From Prorocentrum cordatum (Eukaryota > Sar > Dinophyceae > Prorocentrales > Prorocentraceae), in the NCBI GenBank assembly GCA_963575745.1, contig CAUYUJ010005736.1, positions 392,755 to 456,754 on the forward strand: a stretch of 64,000 bases of DNA. The letters run 5' to 3'. This document shows positions 29,295 through 40,771 of the stretch, one piece after another. Position 1 is the first letter of the stretch, and each line of letters opens with the position of its first letter. The notes under the pieces were generated by a model that had not been told where the DNA came from, made no database searches, and saw only the letters and a program-made list of their open reading frames with translations. The position numbers and the translations under genes are program-made.

Positions 29295-31149
29295 CTCCCT
29301 TTCCCCCTGGGCTTTCCGCCGATAAGAAGAAAGCCAAGGAGATGTTTGGTTTTTCTTCCACAGCAGACGCCAAACTCTTCACCAGGAGCTATGACGGACA
29401 AACAACTCGCGCTACAAAACCGCAGCTGTTCAACAAACAACCCGCGCGCAAATCAACAATCGCCGAGACGACGCTTCACCTCAGCGCCCGGATCAAGGAG
29501 AAAGCTCTCGTGCACGTGAAGCATGACCAGAATAGCAGCTCCGGCGCACGCTCACGCGAGCGTAGAGGGAAGGAGAGCAGCCGGGACGGAGGAGAGGCAG
29601 CACAACGAGTCGAAGGGACAAGGACGACGGGCAAGGCAGCGAAGGACAGCACAGGCCTTGGGAACCCCAGGCGTCGAAACCCGCCTGGTGCCGACTCTCG
29701 CGGGGGCGCTGCTGGCAGGGCGGGTGCTCCCGGAACGCGAGCGCAGCGGCCGCCCGGCCACACCTCGCTCGAGGAGCTCACGCCACTGGTCCAGCTGGAC
29801 GACCATGACATGGGGGGGCGACGGCGGGGGGAAGAGGGCATGGGGAGGCGAGGAGGGCAGGGAGGGCGACGGCGGGAGGAAGTGAGGGCGGGGAGGGCGG
29901 AGGTCAGGACGCAACTGCTGGGAGGTCTTCGTCGGAAGGGCAAGGGAGAATTTAACTGTTTTGGGGGGGTCAACTGCGCCAAATTGGGCCGCGGATTGAC
30001 CGGGATGAAGAAGCCGGATCTAGCTGGATTTAGCCGGATTGAACGGGATTGAGCCAGATTAAACCGGATTTCGGATCAGGGCAAGGACAGAATTCGACCT
30101 CCCAGGTGTTGCATCCGAAAGGAGGGGGAGGAAGGGAAAAGAGGAGGAACGGCGGCGAGGAGTGCACGGAGTCCCGCACCAACCAGAGGCGACACCAAGA
30201 AACGTACTGCCGCAAGCGGCCTGAGCAGGGCCGCAGAAACGCAACGAAATACCGCGCGCAACATCTTGACACCATAGCTGGGGCACGCTCATAACTCCAC
30301 TGCACGCGAGCACATTCGATTGACACTCCATCGGGCCTGGTGGAGCAAACTCGGCCCAAATTAGCCGGCCCAAATGCCCAACCATACGTACGCAGGCCGA
30401 AACCGTTTCGTCTTGAGCCAAGGATTCCGAATGCGAGCTGTCGTTCGTTCTACGGTCGCGGACATGACAGATCAATTACTTCTGTGTTACACATGCGTCA
30501 ACAATTACGTGACACCACCACTGACGTGTGAGATTGACTCATATCACTGTTCCACTGCATGCTCCTACACTTCCCTGATCAGGACAACTCGCCTGGCGAT
30601 CACTTTTGGACGGGCTGGAGGGCATACTTTTTGGTTCGCGGCTCCAAAGCGAAGGACTGGGAGCGGGCACGACGTCCGGGGTGCGGTACGATGTAAAGTG
30701 GCCGCAGTAGCGTACGCACATGCCCGGGACAAAATGCCCCTCATTGAGACGCAAGACAGCGTCGGCAAGTGACCGGCCCAGACCTCCCGGCAAGTGGGGA
30801 AGCAAAGGCGCGGCGACCGGCAGCGGAACGGGGGGAGAAGTCGCCCTTGCGGCGCCAAGCTCCAGCCGAACCACATTCGGAAGCTAGGCCAGGACGGACA
30901 GCGGGGCACTGTAAAGCCGCAGGCAGAACGCGGATCCGAATGGCCAATGACCAAGCGAAGCCCACGTGCGTGCACACAGGGACAGGCCGTCCAAGACCTC
31001 GGAAAAGAGAGGGAGGAGAGTGCGAGCGCGAGCGACTAACTCAGACTCACTGCAGCACCCCGGGTAAACGATGGTGCGGCGAAAGAGGCCTGATTCATTC
31101 AGGCTCACTGAAGCTGAGGTGTGGCTGATCCGCGTCAGAGTGCCATCCA
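29295..31149. other. Long unassigned stretch with a small GCCGGATT minisatellite
   Basis: About six 10-11 bp AGCCGGATTGA units occur at 30008-30075. CTTGAGCCAA at 30407-30416 matches the end of the spliced leader in inverse orientation, but only for ten bases. Open frames exist on both strands without recognisable domains. Confidence 0.45.
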
Positions 31150-32065
31150 GTAGAGGAAGACCACTGGTGTGCGCTCACGAGGCTGAGCCACCTCCAACCG
31201 GTAGCCAGTGCGTGCACATCGTATCCGACTCACGCAGTTCGGGGGCACAACGATGCAATGCACTGACGAGGGCTGGTAGCTGGGGCTGCTCTGAAAGGAG
31301 AACGACCACGAACTGCAGAAGGCTGAACCACTCTATGCATGGCCACTCACTTGACGAAGCCAAACACCGGGTGTCACCAAGTGTATGGCTGACAGCCGCA
31401 CCCACTCCACATCTGCCACGCTGCCCGTGCGGAAGCCGAATACCCCGACGCCGGTGGCGAAACGATGGCTGGCGGCTACCGAGTTGCTGGGCCGTGCCGC
31501 TCGTAGGCGGCGTGCTGACGGCGAGCCAAGACGTCCTTGTGGTAGAACCATGGCCGGGTCGGCGACGAACCAGGGCGGGTCTCAGGCAGGAGGGGGCGCA
31601 GCCAAAAGCCGCTGAGCACCGGTGTCAATGAAGGGTGTCGGGGCACCATCCAAAAAGAGACCACTCGTGTGCGTGCACGAGGCTGGCAACCACCAGCAGG
31701 TAGCCGGTGCACTTACATCGTATCCGACTCACGCAGTTCGGGGGCACAACGATGCAATGTCCTGGCGAAGGCTGGGGCTATGGCTGCGCCGAGAAGAGCA
31801 AAACGAACTTGGACCGCGGAAGGCTGAACCGCTCGATGCGGGGCCGCTCACTTGACGAAGCCAATCACCATGTGTATGGTGAACAGCCACAGCCATTCAA
31901 CACCTGCCACGCTGCCCATGCAGAAGCCGGATGCGTCCGACGCCATGGCATACAGGTGGCTGGCAGTTGCCGAGCTGCTGGGCTGCACCGTTCTGTGGCG
32001 GCGTCCTGACGTGCCAGGGCGTCCTTGTAGTGGAACCATGGCTGGGTCGGCGACGAGGGACCGAT
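31150..32065. repeat. Tandem segmental duplication A (~505 bp period)
   Basis: 31155-31600 and 31660-32065 share long blocks including ATCGTATCCGACTCACGCAG, TTCGGGGGCACAACGATGCA, GGCTGAACCRCTCNATGC, CACTTGACGAAGCCAA and ACCATGGCYGGGTCGGCGAC. The copies differ by many substitutions and small indels, so the duplication is not recent. Confidence 0.85.
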
Positions 32066-33960
32066 ACTCCCTGGGCAGGTTTCAGGGCGGACGCTCTTCT
32101 GCAGCCGATGCAATCTACACTGTCGATCGGGGGGGGGGGGCGCAACCAAAAGCCGCAGAGACGTTGTAATGCGGAGGAGGAGGAGGAGGAGGAGGAGGAG
32201 GAGGAGGAGGAGGAGGAGGAGGAGGGAGGAGGAGGAGGAGGAGGAGGAGGAGGAGGAGGAGGGGGAGGAGGGGGCGCAGCAAAAAGCCGCTGGACACAGA
32301 TTAAGATGGGGGGCGGCCGGCGGCCGCACTGCCGCCAACGACAACCTATCCAGGGACGGGAGCGTCTTGGCGGGGGGGTACCGCGCCACTGCGAGACGAA
32401 CGCGCCTGTCCCCGTGAAGGGTGGACAGGACACGGCTAGCGTGGCCTCCGTGCCTCACACATGGCACCCATGCACTGTACCTCTTGTCCAACGTTCCATT
32501 GTTGTTCCTCTTCGGCCTCCTGCAGGGGGGGGGGCGCAGCCAAAAGCCGCTGAACACAGGTACGCGGTGGGGGGTGGAAAGCTGCGCGGACATCATTCCG
32601 GCTGTGCGCCGGCACGTGTGGACCACGCTGGAGAGGGTGGTGCCACCGCCACCGCTGACCGACAGAAGCGGGATGCAAGAGTACCAGAGCCACAGAGGGC
32701 GGACCCGGGACCAGCGGCGGCCCCCCAGAGAGCCCAGCGCCAGGATGCAAGCCATAGGAAAACCCGCGGGACACGCAGTCCGTTCACACTGCAGCCGCTG
32801 AGACCACACTTCCAATCACACATGGGGGCGCAGCCAACAGCCGCAGAGCTCACACTTTCATCCACGCTGAGTGTGCCAGCGTCGGAGGCGCCTCCTGGGG
32901 GGGTACATGTGCCTCCGCTGCCCTGCTGGTACTGCTGAAGGGGGGGTGTTGGTGTGAGCTGCACACTGATCACTGCAAGCTACCGCCTCTCGATCCCCCT
33001 CTGGGGCGTCATCATCTGACAACGATGCGGGGGTGGTATCGTGACCTCTGCCTCATTTCCTCTGCCCTGCGGGGTGATGTTGCTGCAGCTGCTGCCCTGC
33101 TGCTGCTGCTGCTGCTGCTGCTGCAGCTGCCGCTGCGGCTGTTGCTGCAGCAGCTGCCGCTGCGGTTGTTGCTGCAGCTGCTGCTGCTGCTGCTGCTGCC
33201 CTGCTGCTGCGGCTGCTGCTGCTGCTGCTGCTGCCCAGCTGCTGCGGCTGCTGCGGCAGCTGCAGCCCTGTTGCTGCCGCTGCAGCTCTGCTGGTGTCTG
33301 CAGCTATCCTCTGTGTGCTGCCCACCTCCCTGCTCGAGGCAACTCCTCTCCTTTCCTCTGCCCTGCTGGCGCTGCTGAAGGGGGGGGTTGTTAGTGTGGG
33401 CTGCACAAGATTAAGATGGGGGGTGGCCGGCGGCCGCACTGCCGCCGGTAACAACCTATCCGGGGACGGGAGCGTCTTGGCGGGGGGGTGCCGTGCCACT
33501 GCGAGACGAACGCGCCGGTTCCCCGTGAAGGGTGGACAGGACGCGGCTAACGTGGCATCCGTGCCTCACACAGGGCGCCCATGCATTGTCCCTCTTGTCC
33601 AACGGTCCACTGTTGTTCCTCCTCGGCCTCCTGCAGGGGGGGGGGGGGGGCAACCAAAAGCCGCTGAACACAAGTACGCGGTGGGGGATGGAAAGCTGCA
33701 CGGACATCCCGGCAGTGCGCCAGCGCGTGTGGACCGCGCTGGAGAGGGTGGTGCCACCGCCACCGCTGACCGACCAGGAACGGGATGCAAGAGTCCAGAG
33801 CCACAGAGGGCGGACCCGGGACCAGCGGCGGCCCCCCAGGGAGCCCGGCGCCAGGATGCAAGCCACAGGAGAACCCGAGGGACATGAAGTCCGTCCACAC
33901 TACAGCCGCTGAGACCACACTTCCAATCACACAGGGGGCGTAGCCAACAGCCGCAGAGCT
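31592..33960. repeat. Recurrent module linker GGGGGCGCAGCCAAAAGCCG
   Basis: A ~27 bp phrase, GGGGGCGCAGCCAAAAGCCG with CTGAACACAG or CAGAGCTCAC after it, occurs at 31592-31620, 32136-32160, 32271-32299, 32530-32560, 32824-32850, 33645-33674 and 33934-33960. Each lies at a junction between duplicated modules. Confidence 0.85.
32165..32275. repeat. GGA microsatellite
   Basis: About 100 bases of GGA units sitting between two copies of the linker phrase. Confidence 0.97.
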
Positions 33961-34025
33961 CACGCTTTCATCCACGCTGAGTGTGCCAGCGTCGGAGGCG
34001 CCTCCCGGGGGGGTACATGTGCCTC
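32298..34025. repeat. Segmental duplication B (two 618 bp copies, 1110 bp apart)
   Basis: 32298-32915 and 33408-34025 begin AGATTAAGATGGGGGG and end GGGTACATGTGCCTC, with equal length and high identity (for example GGACGGGAGCGTCTTGGCGG and GAGAGGGTGGTGCCACCGCC in both). Several minus-strand frames are open in both copies but no domain is recognisable. Confidence 0.9.
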
Positions 34026-35901
34026 TTACTCACATCGCTGCAACTGTGACAGCGGGCGCCGAGACGACGAGCACGACTTGAAGGAAAGGGTGCCTGCGAG
34101 AGCCCCAACAGAGATAGGAAGGGCCCCCGTCCCTGCTCACGGCGCTGCAGTGATGGCTGGGGGCGCCGAGAAGACGAGGCGTGCACGGGGGGGGGGGGCG
34201 CAAGGGCGCAACCCTTCCGCAGGCCGCGCATTGCGGGGCAGCAACGGGCCTGCTGCCAGCGACCGCCCTCCGCGCACCTGATCCCCGCGTGTGCGATGAC
34301 ACGAGGGGGGCAGCAAAGCTTACTGTGGGGCGACAGCCCACCACTGTTTTTTGCGCTGCTTGGGGGCCTGGTTGTTCGGGTGGCCCTTTGCCGCGTGGTG
34401 ATCACTGCCCACTCCACCGCTCCGACCCAAGTGCAGCTGCCACGACCTAGTCCAGTCAACGTCGAGGCCCAGCGCGTCGCTGACGACCCGTACGTCGCAC
34501 TTGTGGCTGCGGAAGGATTCCAGGAAGAGGTGGCAGGTTTGCGGGTCGTGCCGAAGCGGGTCGAGCGCGCCCTTGCTGCCGGGCACAGACTGACGCTTGG
34601 CGAAAGCGTGCCAGGTGCCAGTGAACATTGGCCCCAGTGTGACTTGGAGTCGTCTTATCGCCTCGCCGGGTGTCTTCCCGGGGAGGTCCCACTGGATGTT
34701 GTTGATTCCTGTTTTGTACAGCTGTTGTCCCGTGTCGGGGCCCTTGGGCTCTGGCCATTGGCGCTGGTCGGGCCCTTGGTGCCGCCGTGTATCTTGGCCG
34801 CAAGTCTCCAACGTACCGGCCTCGTTGTCCTGGCCGGAGGGCTCGCGATCTGCTCGCGACAGCCCCAGCTGCACGCCTGGCGGGGTTCTGCGGGGAAAAG
34901 CAGGCCGCACGGTTGGCCGCCAGGCGGGGGTCGGATCGCATCCGGCGGCCAAGGCAGACGCAGCCTTGCGGCACGTGGGGAAGGGCCCCTTTCGCTGGCG
35001 TTCGCCTTCGGGCCTGTGCCCGCCGTCTCTCCCAGGTGCGTCCCCTTTGGTCAGCGCAGGACTCTCTCCGGTCTCTGGGGTACCGCTGGTTGTGCCAGGC
35101 GCGTGCACGCACGGCGGCACAACTTCCATAGCCGGGGCACGAGCTGCTTTGCCAGTAGTGCCCTGGGCGCCTGGAGAGGGCGCCTGGGGCTCGCCGTCAA
35201 TAAGAAGTTCACTGACAGGGGAAGGGGGGCGAATAGGCGCGAAGAGGTTTCTCCCGACGGGCCAGAGAATGGCTTCGCTGTCCTGCGTCTGGATGGTTGT
35301 TCCGTGGTCTCCCTGCTGGGTGTGTGGCGCTCCAAGAAGACTGCTGACGGTCTGATTTCCTCTGCCCTGCTGGTACTGCTGAAGGGGGGGTTGTTAGTGT
35401 GAGCTGCGCACTGATCACTGCAAGCTACCGCCTCTCGATTCCCCTTCTGGGACGTCATCATCTGACAACGATGCGGGGGGTGGTATCGTGACCTCTGCCT
35501 CATTTCCTCTGCCCTGCGGGGTGCTGTTGCTGTTGCTGCTGCCCAGCTGCTGCTGCTGCAGCTGCTGCTGGGTCATGTTGCTGCTGCAGCTGCCGCTGCG
35601 GCTGTTGCTGCAGCTGCTGCTGCTGCCCTGCTGCTGCGGCTGCTGCTGATGCTGCCCAGCTGCTGCGGCTGCTGCGGCTGCTGCAGCCCTGTTGTTGCTG
35701 CTGCAGCTCTGCTGGTGTCTGCAGCTCTCCTCAGGGTGCAGCCCACCTCCCTGCTCGAGGCAACTCCTCTCCTTTCCTCTGCCCTGCTGGTACTGCTGAA
35801 AGGGGGGGTTGTTAGTGTGGGCTGCACACTGATCACTGCAAGCTACCGCCTCTCGTTTCCCCCTGGGACGTCATCATCTGCCAACGATGCGGGGGGTGGT
35901 A

Positions 35902-35935
<34 letters not shown>

Positions 35936-35937
35936 AT
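32919..35937. repeat. Modules C (CTGCTGAAGGGGGGG) and D (CTG-rich), repeated
   Basis: Module C, from CTGCCCTGCTGGTACTGCTG through TGATCACTGCAAGCTACCGC to GATGCGGGGGGTGGTAT, occurs at 32919-33075, 35363-35521 and 35780-35902. CTG/CAG-rich module D follows each (33078-33300, 35518-35720, 35903-35937). A third phrase, CACCTCCCTGCTCGAGGCAA, joins D back to C. Confidence 0.85.
34320..35129 (-). CDS. Hypothetical protein fragment, no family recognised
   Basis: A minus-strand frame of 269 residues in the only long non-duplicated part of the module zone. Residues 150-245 look like real protein rather than repeat translation: NNIQWDLPGKTPGEAIRRLQ, TLGPMFTGTWHAFAKRQS and CDVRVVSDALGLDVDW have mixed composition. 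The N-terminal 120 residues are Pro/Arg-rich. The opposite strand is also open (34296-35402), a common effect of GC-rich sequence. It could be an exon or a decayed retroelement protein. Confidence 0.35.
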   Translation of the reverse strand: MEVVPPCVHAPGTTSGTPETGESPALTKGDAPGRDGGHRPEGERQRKGPFPTCRKAASALAAGCDPTPAWRPTVRPAFPRRTPPGVQLGLSRADREPSGQDNEAGTLETCGQDTRRHQGPDQRQWPEPKGPDTGQQLYKTGINNIQWDLPGKTPGEAIRRLQVTLGPMFTGTWHAFAKRQSVPGSKGALDPLRHDPQTCHLFLESFRSHKCDVRVVSDALGLDVDWTRSWQLHLGRSGGVGSDHHAAKGHPNNQAPKQRKKQWWAVAPQ

Positions 35938-36715
35938 GTTCCGAGATGCCGTTGTGACTATCGAGATCTTTCGCGTCAGCGTCAGGGGCCTCAGAGAGAG
36001 CCGACCCAAGGATTCCAGAGACGCTGGGCCCAGGGGAAGCCTCCAGGCGGGATCCGGGGGCTTCAGAAGGGACGACGATGCCAGCAGGTAAGTATCGGTC
36101 ATCGTCGCGTCGGTCGTCAGCGTCGTCGTCTCCAGGTTGGCGTGCAACCGAATCGTTGGCTGCACCGCACGTCTCGGAGTCGCGCATCGGATTCTCCGCG
36201 CAGCCATCCGCTGTGCAGCCAGCAGGGTCCCAGAGTCCCGCTGGGTCCTGAACGCCCAGCTCGCTGTCGAAGGCGCGCAGCGGGGATCCGGTGTACAGCG
36301 CCCAATCGCCCTGGGCGGAGCCAATTCGGCAGTCCTGGAGGATCATGCCGAGGATCGCCGACCTGGCAGGGCGGCCGTTCGCAATGTCCGCCGCGGGGTC
36401 GCTGGACGTCAACACCGAGAAGGCGAAGTTGCGCGCAGCAGCCGTGGTGTCCGCGGACTGGTCCTGGGACAGCTCGCAGAGAGCACAGTGCGTCGCGATC
36501 TGTGCCCAGGCAGCGGCAAGAAACTTCGGGACCGCAACGAGCCCGCGCGGGATGTCCGCGAACTCCAGGCCAGCCGAAGGCGACTTGGGCAGCTTGCCAG
36601 CCGAAGCGTCACGGACTTCGAGTCCAGCCGTTACTTCAAAAAGCCTCCCAAAGGCGCCATCCGGGCAAAAGAAGGCTGCGGTCAAGAACTGTTGCTCGGC
36701 GCGTCGTTTTTTTCT
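35843..36715 (-). CDS. Hypothetical protein exon, no family recognised
   Basis: The minus-strand frame is open well beyond this range, but the plausible coding part starts near 36690 (FLTAAFFCPDGAFGRLFEVT) and runs with mixed composition through KFLAAAWAQIATHCALCELS, ARNFAFSVLTSSDPAADI and GMILQDCRIGSAQGDWALYT. The base pattern just upstream in sense direction ends in CAG, compatible with a 3' splice site. It then passes through a poly-Ser (CAG) run and a copy of module C before stopping. The upstream extension crosses a GAC/GTC microsatellite. Function unknown. Confidence 0.4.
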
Positions 36716-36915
36716 TAGCGTGTCGCGGCGGCGGCCCCGGCGACACATCATGAACTGCAAGCGGATGGCGTGTCGCTCCGCTCTGCGGGGCGGGGGGCTG
36801 GGAAAGGCTCGGAACACGCTGGCGCTCGGGAACATCCCCCCCTTGGCTCGGGGAGGCCTCGTGGACATCCTCGCTGGAGGTGGCCCCCGCTGGTGCTGGT
36901 GGTGCCGCCTCTCCT

Positions 36916-36998
36916 TCGTCGTCGTCGTCGTCGTCGTCGTCTTCGTCGTCGTCTTCGTCGTCGTCGTCGTCGTCTTCGTCGTCGACGTCGTCTTCGAC
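36916..36998. repeat. GTC microsatellite
   Basis: About 28 GTC units with TTC variants. Confidence 0.95.
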
Positions 36999-37299
36999 GT
37001 CGCCCGAGGACGGGGGCCCGGAGGCCGCAGAGCCGAGCGCGGGGGGCCCGAGGACTGCCGAGGGCAGGCCGACGCTGCGCCCGGTCGCACGGCGGCGCGG
37101 CCCCGGCCCGCCCGCGGTCCATGGAGGCGGCGAGCTCCGTGCACTGCTGCCGGAGCCAGCCGTCCTCCCCTCGCACAGGGGGAGCTCCCGCACCCCCTCG
37201 GGCTGCGCCTCCCGCTGCGCTGTGCGGCTGCTCGTCCCCTCTCGTCCTCTCCGCACAGCCCCCATGCAACGCCTCCATCCTTCATCCCCCCCCTTCCCT

Positions 37300-38110
37300 C
37301 TGTTCCCTCTCTCTCCCTCTCTGGTTCACTCTCTCTTTATTTCTCTCTCTCTCTCTGGCTCCCTCTCTCTCCATCTCTCTCTCTCTCTCTTTCTCTATCT
37401 CCCGCTATTCATTATATATATATACGTATCAATGTGTGTATGTACGTGTGTTCGTGTGTTTGCAGGTATGTGCGTACGTACGGATGAACGTATGTACGTA
37501 TGTGTGCATGTGTGTATGTGTATGGATGTATGGATGCATATATGCATATATGTCTGTAGGTATGCCTGTCTGTATGTATGTATGACTGTCTGTCTATGTG
37601 TGTGTATGTATGCATGTATGGTGAATGTGTGTATCTCGGTATGTATGTGTGCATGTATGTATGGCTGTGTGTATGTATGTACGCATGTATGTATGTGTAG
37701 GTGTGTATGTGTTTGTACGTATGTGTGTGTGTGTTCACTTGTATGTATGTGCTTGTGATGTGTGTACGTATGTATGTACGTATGTATGTATGTATGTGCG
37801 CATATGTGTACGATTGTGTATGTATGCATGTATGTATGCATGGTTGTATGTATGCATGTATGTGTGTACGTATGTATGTGCGTGTGTGTGGGGGAATGTG
37901 TACGTGTATGTGCATGAGTATGTGTATGTCTATGTGTATGCGTATGTGTACGTGTATGTGCATGTGAATGTGTATCTGTATGTGTATGTATATGTGTCTG
38001 TGTATGTGTATGCGTATGTGTATGTGATGTGTATATGTCTGTCCGTCTGCCTCGGTCTCTGCCTCTGTCTTTGTCTCGGTCTCTCTCTCTCTCTCTTTCT
38101 TTCTGCCTCT
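37300..38110. repeat. TC tracts and TATG/TGTA microsatellite
   Basis: CTCTCTCT tracts at 37300-37400 and 38060-38110 bracket ~600 bases of TATG, TGTG and TACG tetranucleotides (37425-38035). An ATATATATA run sits at 37412-37424. Confidence 0.95.
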
Positions 38111-38310
38111 CTGCCTTGCTGCCTGTATGTATTTCTGTCGGTCTGGCTGTTTGCCTGTGTGTGTATCTGCCTGTGCATGTGTATGTATATATGTGAATAT
38201 ATCATCCCTCTCACTCTCCTTCTATACCCTTCAAACAGTGATTGCACCCTGCGGTTCTTACTCCCAGTATCCTTCTCATTAGGGTTTCTTCCTGTCTTAA
38301 GGACCTGGGA

Positions 38311-38520
38311 CTGTTGGTCGGTCTGGCGGCTGTTCTCGCTGTCGCAGCCCCGTCGCCACCCACCTCGTCGGGGCCTGTTGGTTCGTCTGGCGGCTATGTT
38401 GTCGCCGTCGCAGCCCCGTCGCCACCTCGGCGTCGTTCATCGTCTGGGCCTGCTGGTCGGTCTGGCGGCTACATTGTCGCCGTCGCCGCCCCGTCGCCGC
38501 CCGTCGTCTGGGCCCTGTCG
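38311..38520. repeat. Three-unit GGTCGGTCTGGCGGCT tandem repeat
   Basis: Units begin CTGTTGGTCGGTCTGGCGGC at 38311, 38374 and 38450 and contain CCCCGTCGCCACC. Spacing is 63 and 76 bases. Confidence 0.85.
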
Positions 38521-38523
38521 TGC

Positions 38524-38840
38524 AGTGATGTGCATTGCTGCGTAGTGCTTTGCATTGCGTTCTCTGGGTTGCGTTGAACTGCTTTACATTGTTTTGCATT
38601 GCTTTGCATTGATTTGTATTGCCTCTACATTGCCTCTGCACTGCATTCCAGTGCCTCTGCGTTGCGTTCCAGTACCTCTGCAGTGCGCTGCAGTAAGCTG
38701 CATCCCGGTGCATTGCTTGCATTGCTTTGCGGTGCGCTGCGTTGCTTGGCATTGCGTTGCATCGTTTTGCATTGCTTGGCAGTGTTTGGCATTACGTGGC
38801 GTTGCGTCGCGTCAATGTGCTTTGACATGCGTTGGGTTGA
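38524..38840. repeat. TTGCATTGC minisatellite
   Basis: Degenerate 8-10 bp units of TTTGCATTGC/TTGCGTTGC, fading into GCACCACATTG-like units to about 38950. Confidence 0.9.
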
Positions 38841-39084
38841 ATTGTTCTGCACCACTGTGCACCATACAGATTGCAACGTATTGATTGCAACACCTAAACT
38901 GCACCACATATGTGCATCACCTAGATTGCACCACAGCCATTGCACCGAATAGAGCCCACCACATGAATTGCAAGAAATCCTGAAGTTGGTCCATGCTGGC
39001 TAACACCTATGAGTATGTATATATGGATGTAAGGATGGTTGTTTGGCTTGTAAGTGTTTGTAGGTAGGAAGGTATCTAGGTAGG

Positions 39085-39367
39085 TAGGAAACATGTATAC
39101 GTGTGTGTGTGCGTGTGTATGTATGTATGTATGTATGTGTGTGTGCACATGTATGTACGTACGTATGTATGTGTGTATGTATGTATGTGTAGGTATAGTT
39201 GTATGTATGTGTGTGCATGAATGTATAAATGTATGTATGTATGGCGGTATGTATGTTTGTATGTATGTAGGTACCTGTGTATGCATGTATGTGTGTATGA
39301 ATATGTGTATGTGTATGTGCATGTGTATGTGTATGTGTGTATGTGTATGTGTGTATGTGTATGTGTA

Positions 39368-39402
<35 letters not shown>

Positions 39403-39690
39403 GTGTGCATGCGCATGTGCATGTGCGCAACCATGTGTTTATGTATGGATGTGCGTGTGCATGTATGTGTGTGCGTGTACGTACGCGTGTAGCTAGTTAT
39501 GCCTGCATGTGTGCATGCATGCTGGTAGGTTGTCATGCATGCATGTATGCATGATCCCATGGACGCACAAATATGTCAATGTCTACACATACACGTGCGT
39601 TTAGGCGTTCGCATACTGAATGTTTGCATGTAAGTTGGTAGACATGACTGCATGCATGTATGCATGTGCACCTATACGCACTTACATGTT
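39085..39690. repeat. TATG/TGTA microsatellite
   Basis: Second long TATG/TGTG tract, becoming GCATGCATG-rich to the right. Confidence 0.95.
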
Positions 39691-40289
39691 TAGTATACAC
39701 ATACAGCCATGATTCGTTATACGCCTCTACATTTCTGTATCCGCATCCTCCGCCTGTCGAGGTCCCAGACAATCAGAAGATTGCCCCCCCGATCCACGCG
39801 GCGGTTTGGGATGCATGCCCGCCTCGCCCTCCTTGCCTCTCAAGAAGTCCCCTCCGAAGCCGCATGCGGGGGTCACCGATCGTCTTCTCGAGGCAGGAGA
39901 ACACAGGGCGAACTTCGACTCCACTGATCCAAGTCGATTCGATGTCGATGGCGTCCGATTGCGATTCGATTCGACTTCTGGTTCTGGGTTGGACTCCGAT
40001 TTCTCCATGGAGGCGTGTTGCCATGCCGATTTGGGACGACTCGGCATCTCCCGACTTGGCTGCCGACCGCCGCCGATCCATTTCAATTCCATCGCTGATC
40101 AGACTTATCGATCCGATGCTGGGCACTCCTGAAAGCAGGGAGCCACGTTGGGGCCACACCAGGCGGAGAGAGCCCGCCTGCAAGTGCCGATTTCGTGCCA
40201 CGCGGGCACCAGACGGCGAAGTAGGCAAGCGGGTGGAGTGGGCGTGGAGGAGGAGGAGAAAGATGAGGAGGAGGTGAGGTTTCTCTACA
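39691..40289. other. Unassigned stretch between microsatellites
   Basis: Contains ATTCGATTCGACTTC-like short repeats near 39940-39985. Open frames on both strands without recognisable motifs. Confidence 0.4.
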
Positions 40290-40395
40290 ATTCCTACCTA
40301 CCTACCTACCTACATACATACATGTAAACATGCATGTATACACAAACATACATACGTGCATGCACACATACAAACGCACATACATACACGGGGGG
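40290..40395. repeat. TACC/TACA microsatellite
   Basis: CTACCTACCTACATACATAC tract, the complementary-strand counterpart of the TATG tracts to its left. Confidence 0.95.
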
Positions 40396-40399
40396 GAAC

Positions 40400-40770
40400 C
40401 AACATCTCACTCGATTGGTCTCACTATCGATCTCACTATCGATGTCACTATCGGTCTCGCTCGATCGATCTCACTCGATCGATCTCACAGTCGATATCAC
40501 TCGATCTATTTCATTCGATCGATCTCACAATCGGTATGACTATCGATCTCACATTCGATATCATCAACGATCTCACTATCGATCTCACAATCGTCTCACA
40601 TTCGGTCTCACTACCGACATCATCAACTCACTATCGGTCTCACGATCGGTCTCACTATCGCCGCACAGTCGGTCTCACTATCAGTCTCACAATCGTCACA
40701 CATTCGGTCTCACGATCGATATCACACTCGTCTCACATTCGATTGCACCAGCGATCTCACTACCATCTCA
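40400..40770. repeat. TCTCACTATCGA minisatellite
   Basis: About 25 imperfect 12-18 bp units of TCTCACTATCGATCTCACAA type. Confidence 0.9.
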
Positions 40771-40771
40771 C

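Noticed and set aside
30407-30416. Possible leader relic CTTGAGCCAA
   Set aside because: Ten matching bases only, with no supported gene on that strand beside it.
32530-32560. The module linker as a leader relic (inverse contains GGCTTTTGGCTGCG)
   Set aside because: Only TTTTGGCT matches; bases on both sides disagree with the leader.
34296-35402. 368-residue plus-strand frame
   Set aside because: It lacks mixed protein-like blocks and ends in repeat module C; the opposite strand is the better candidate.
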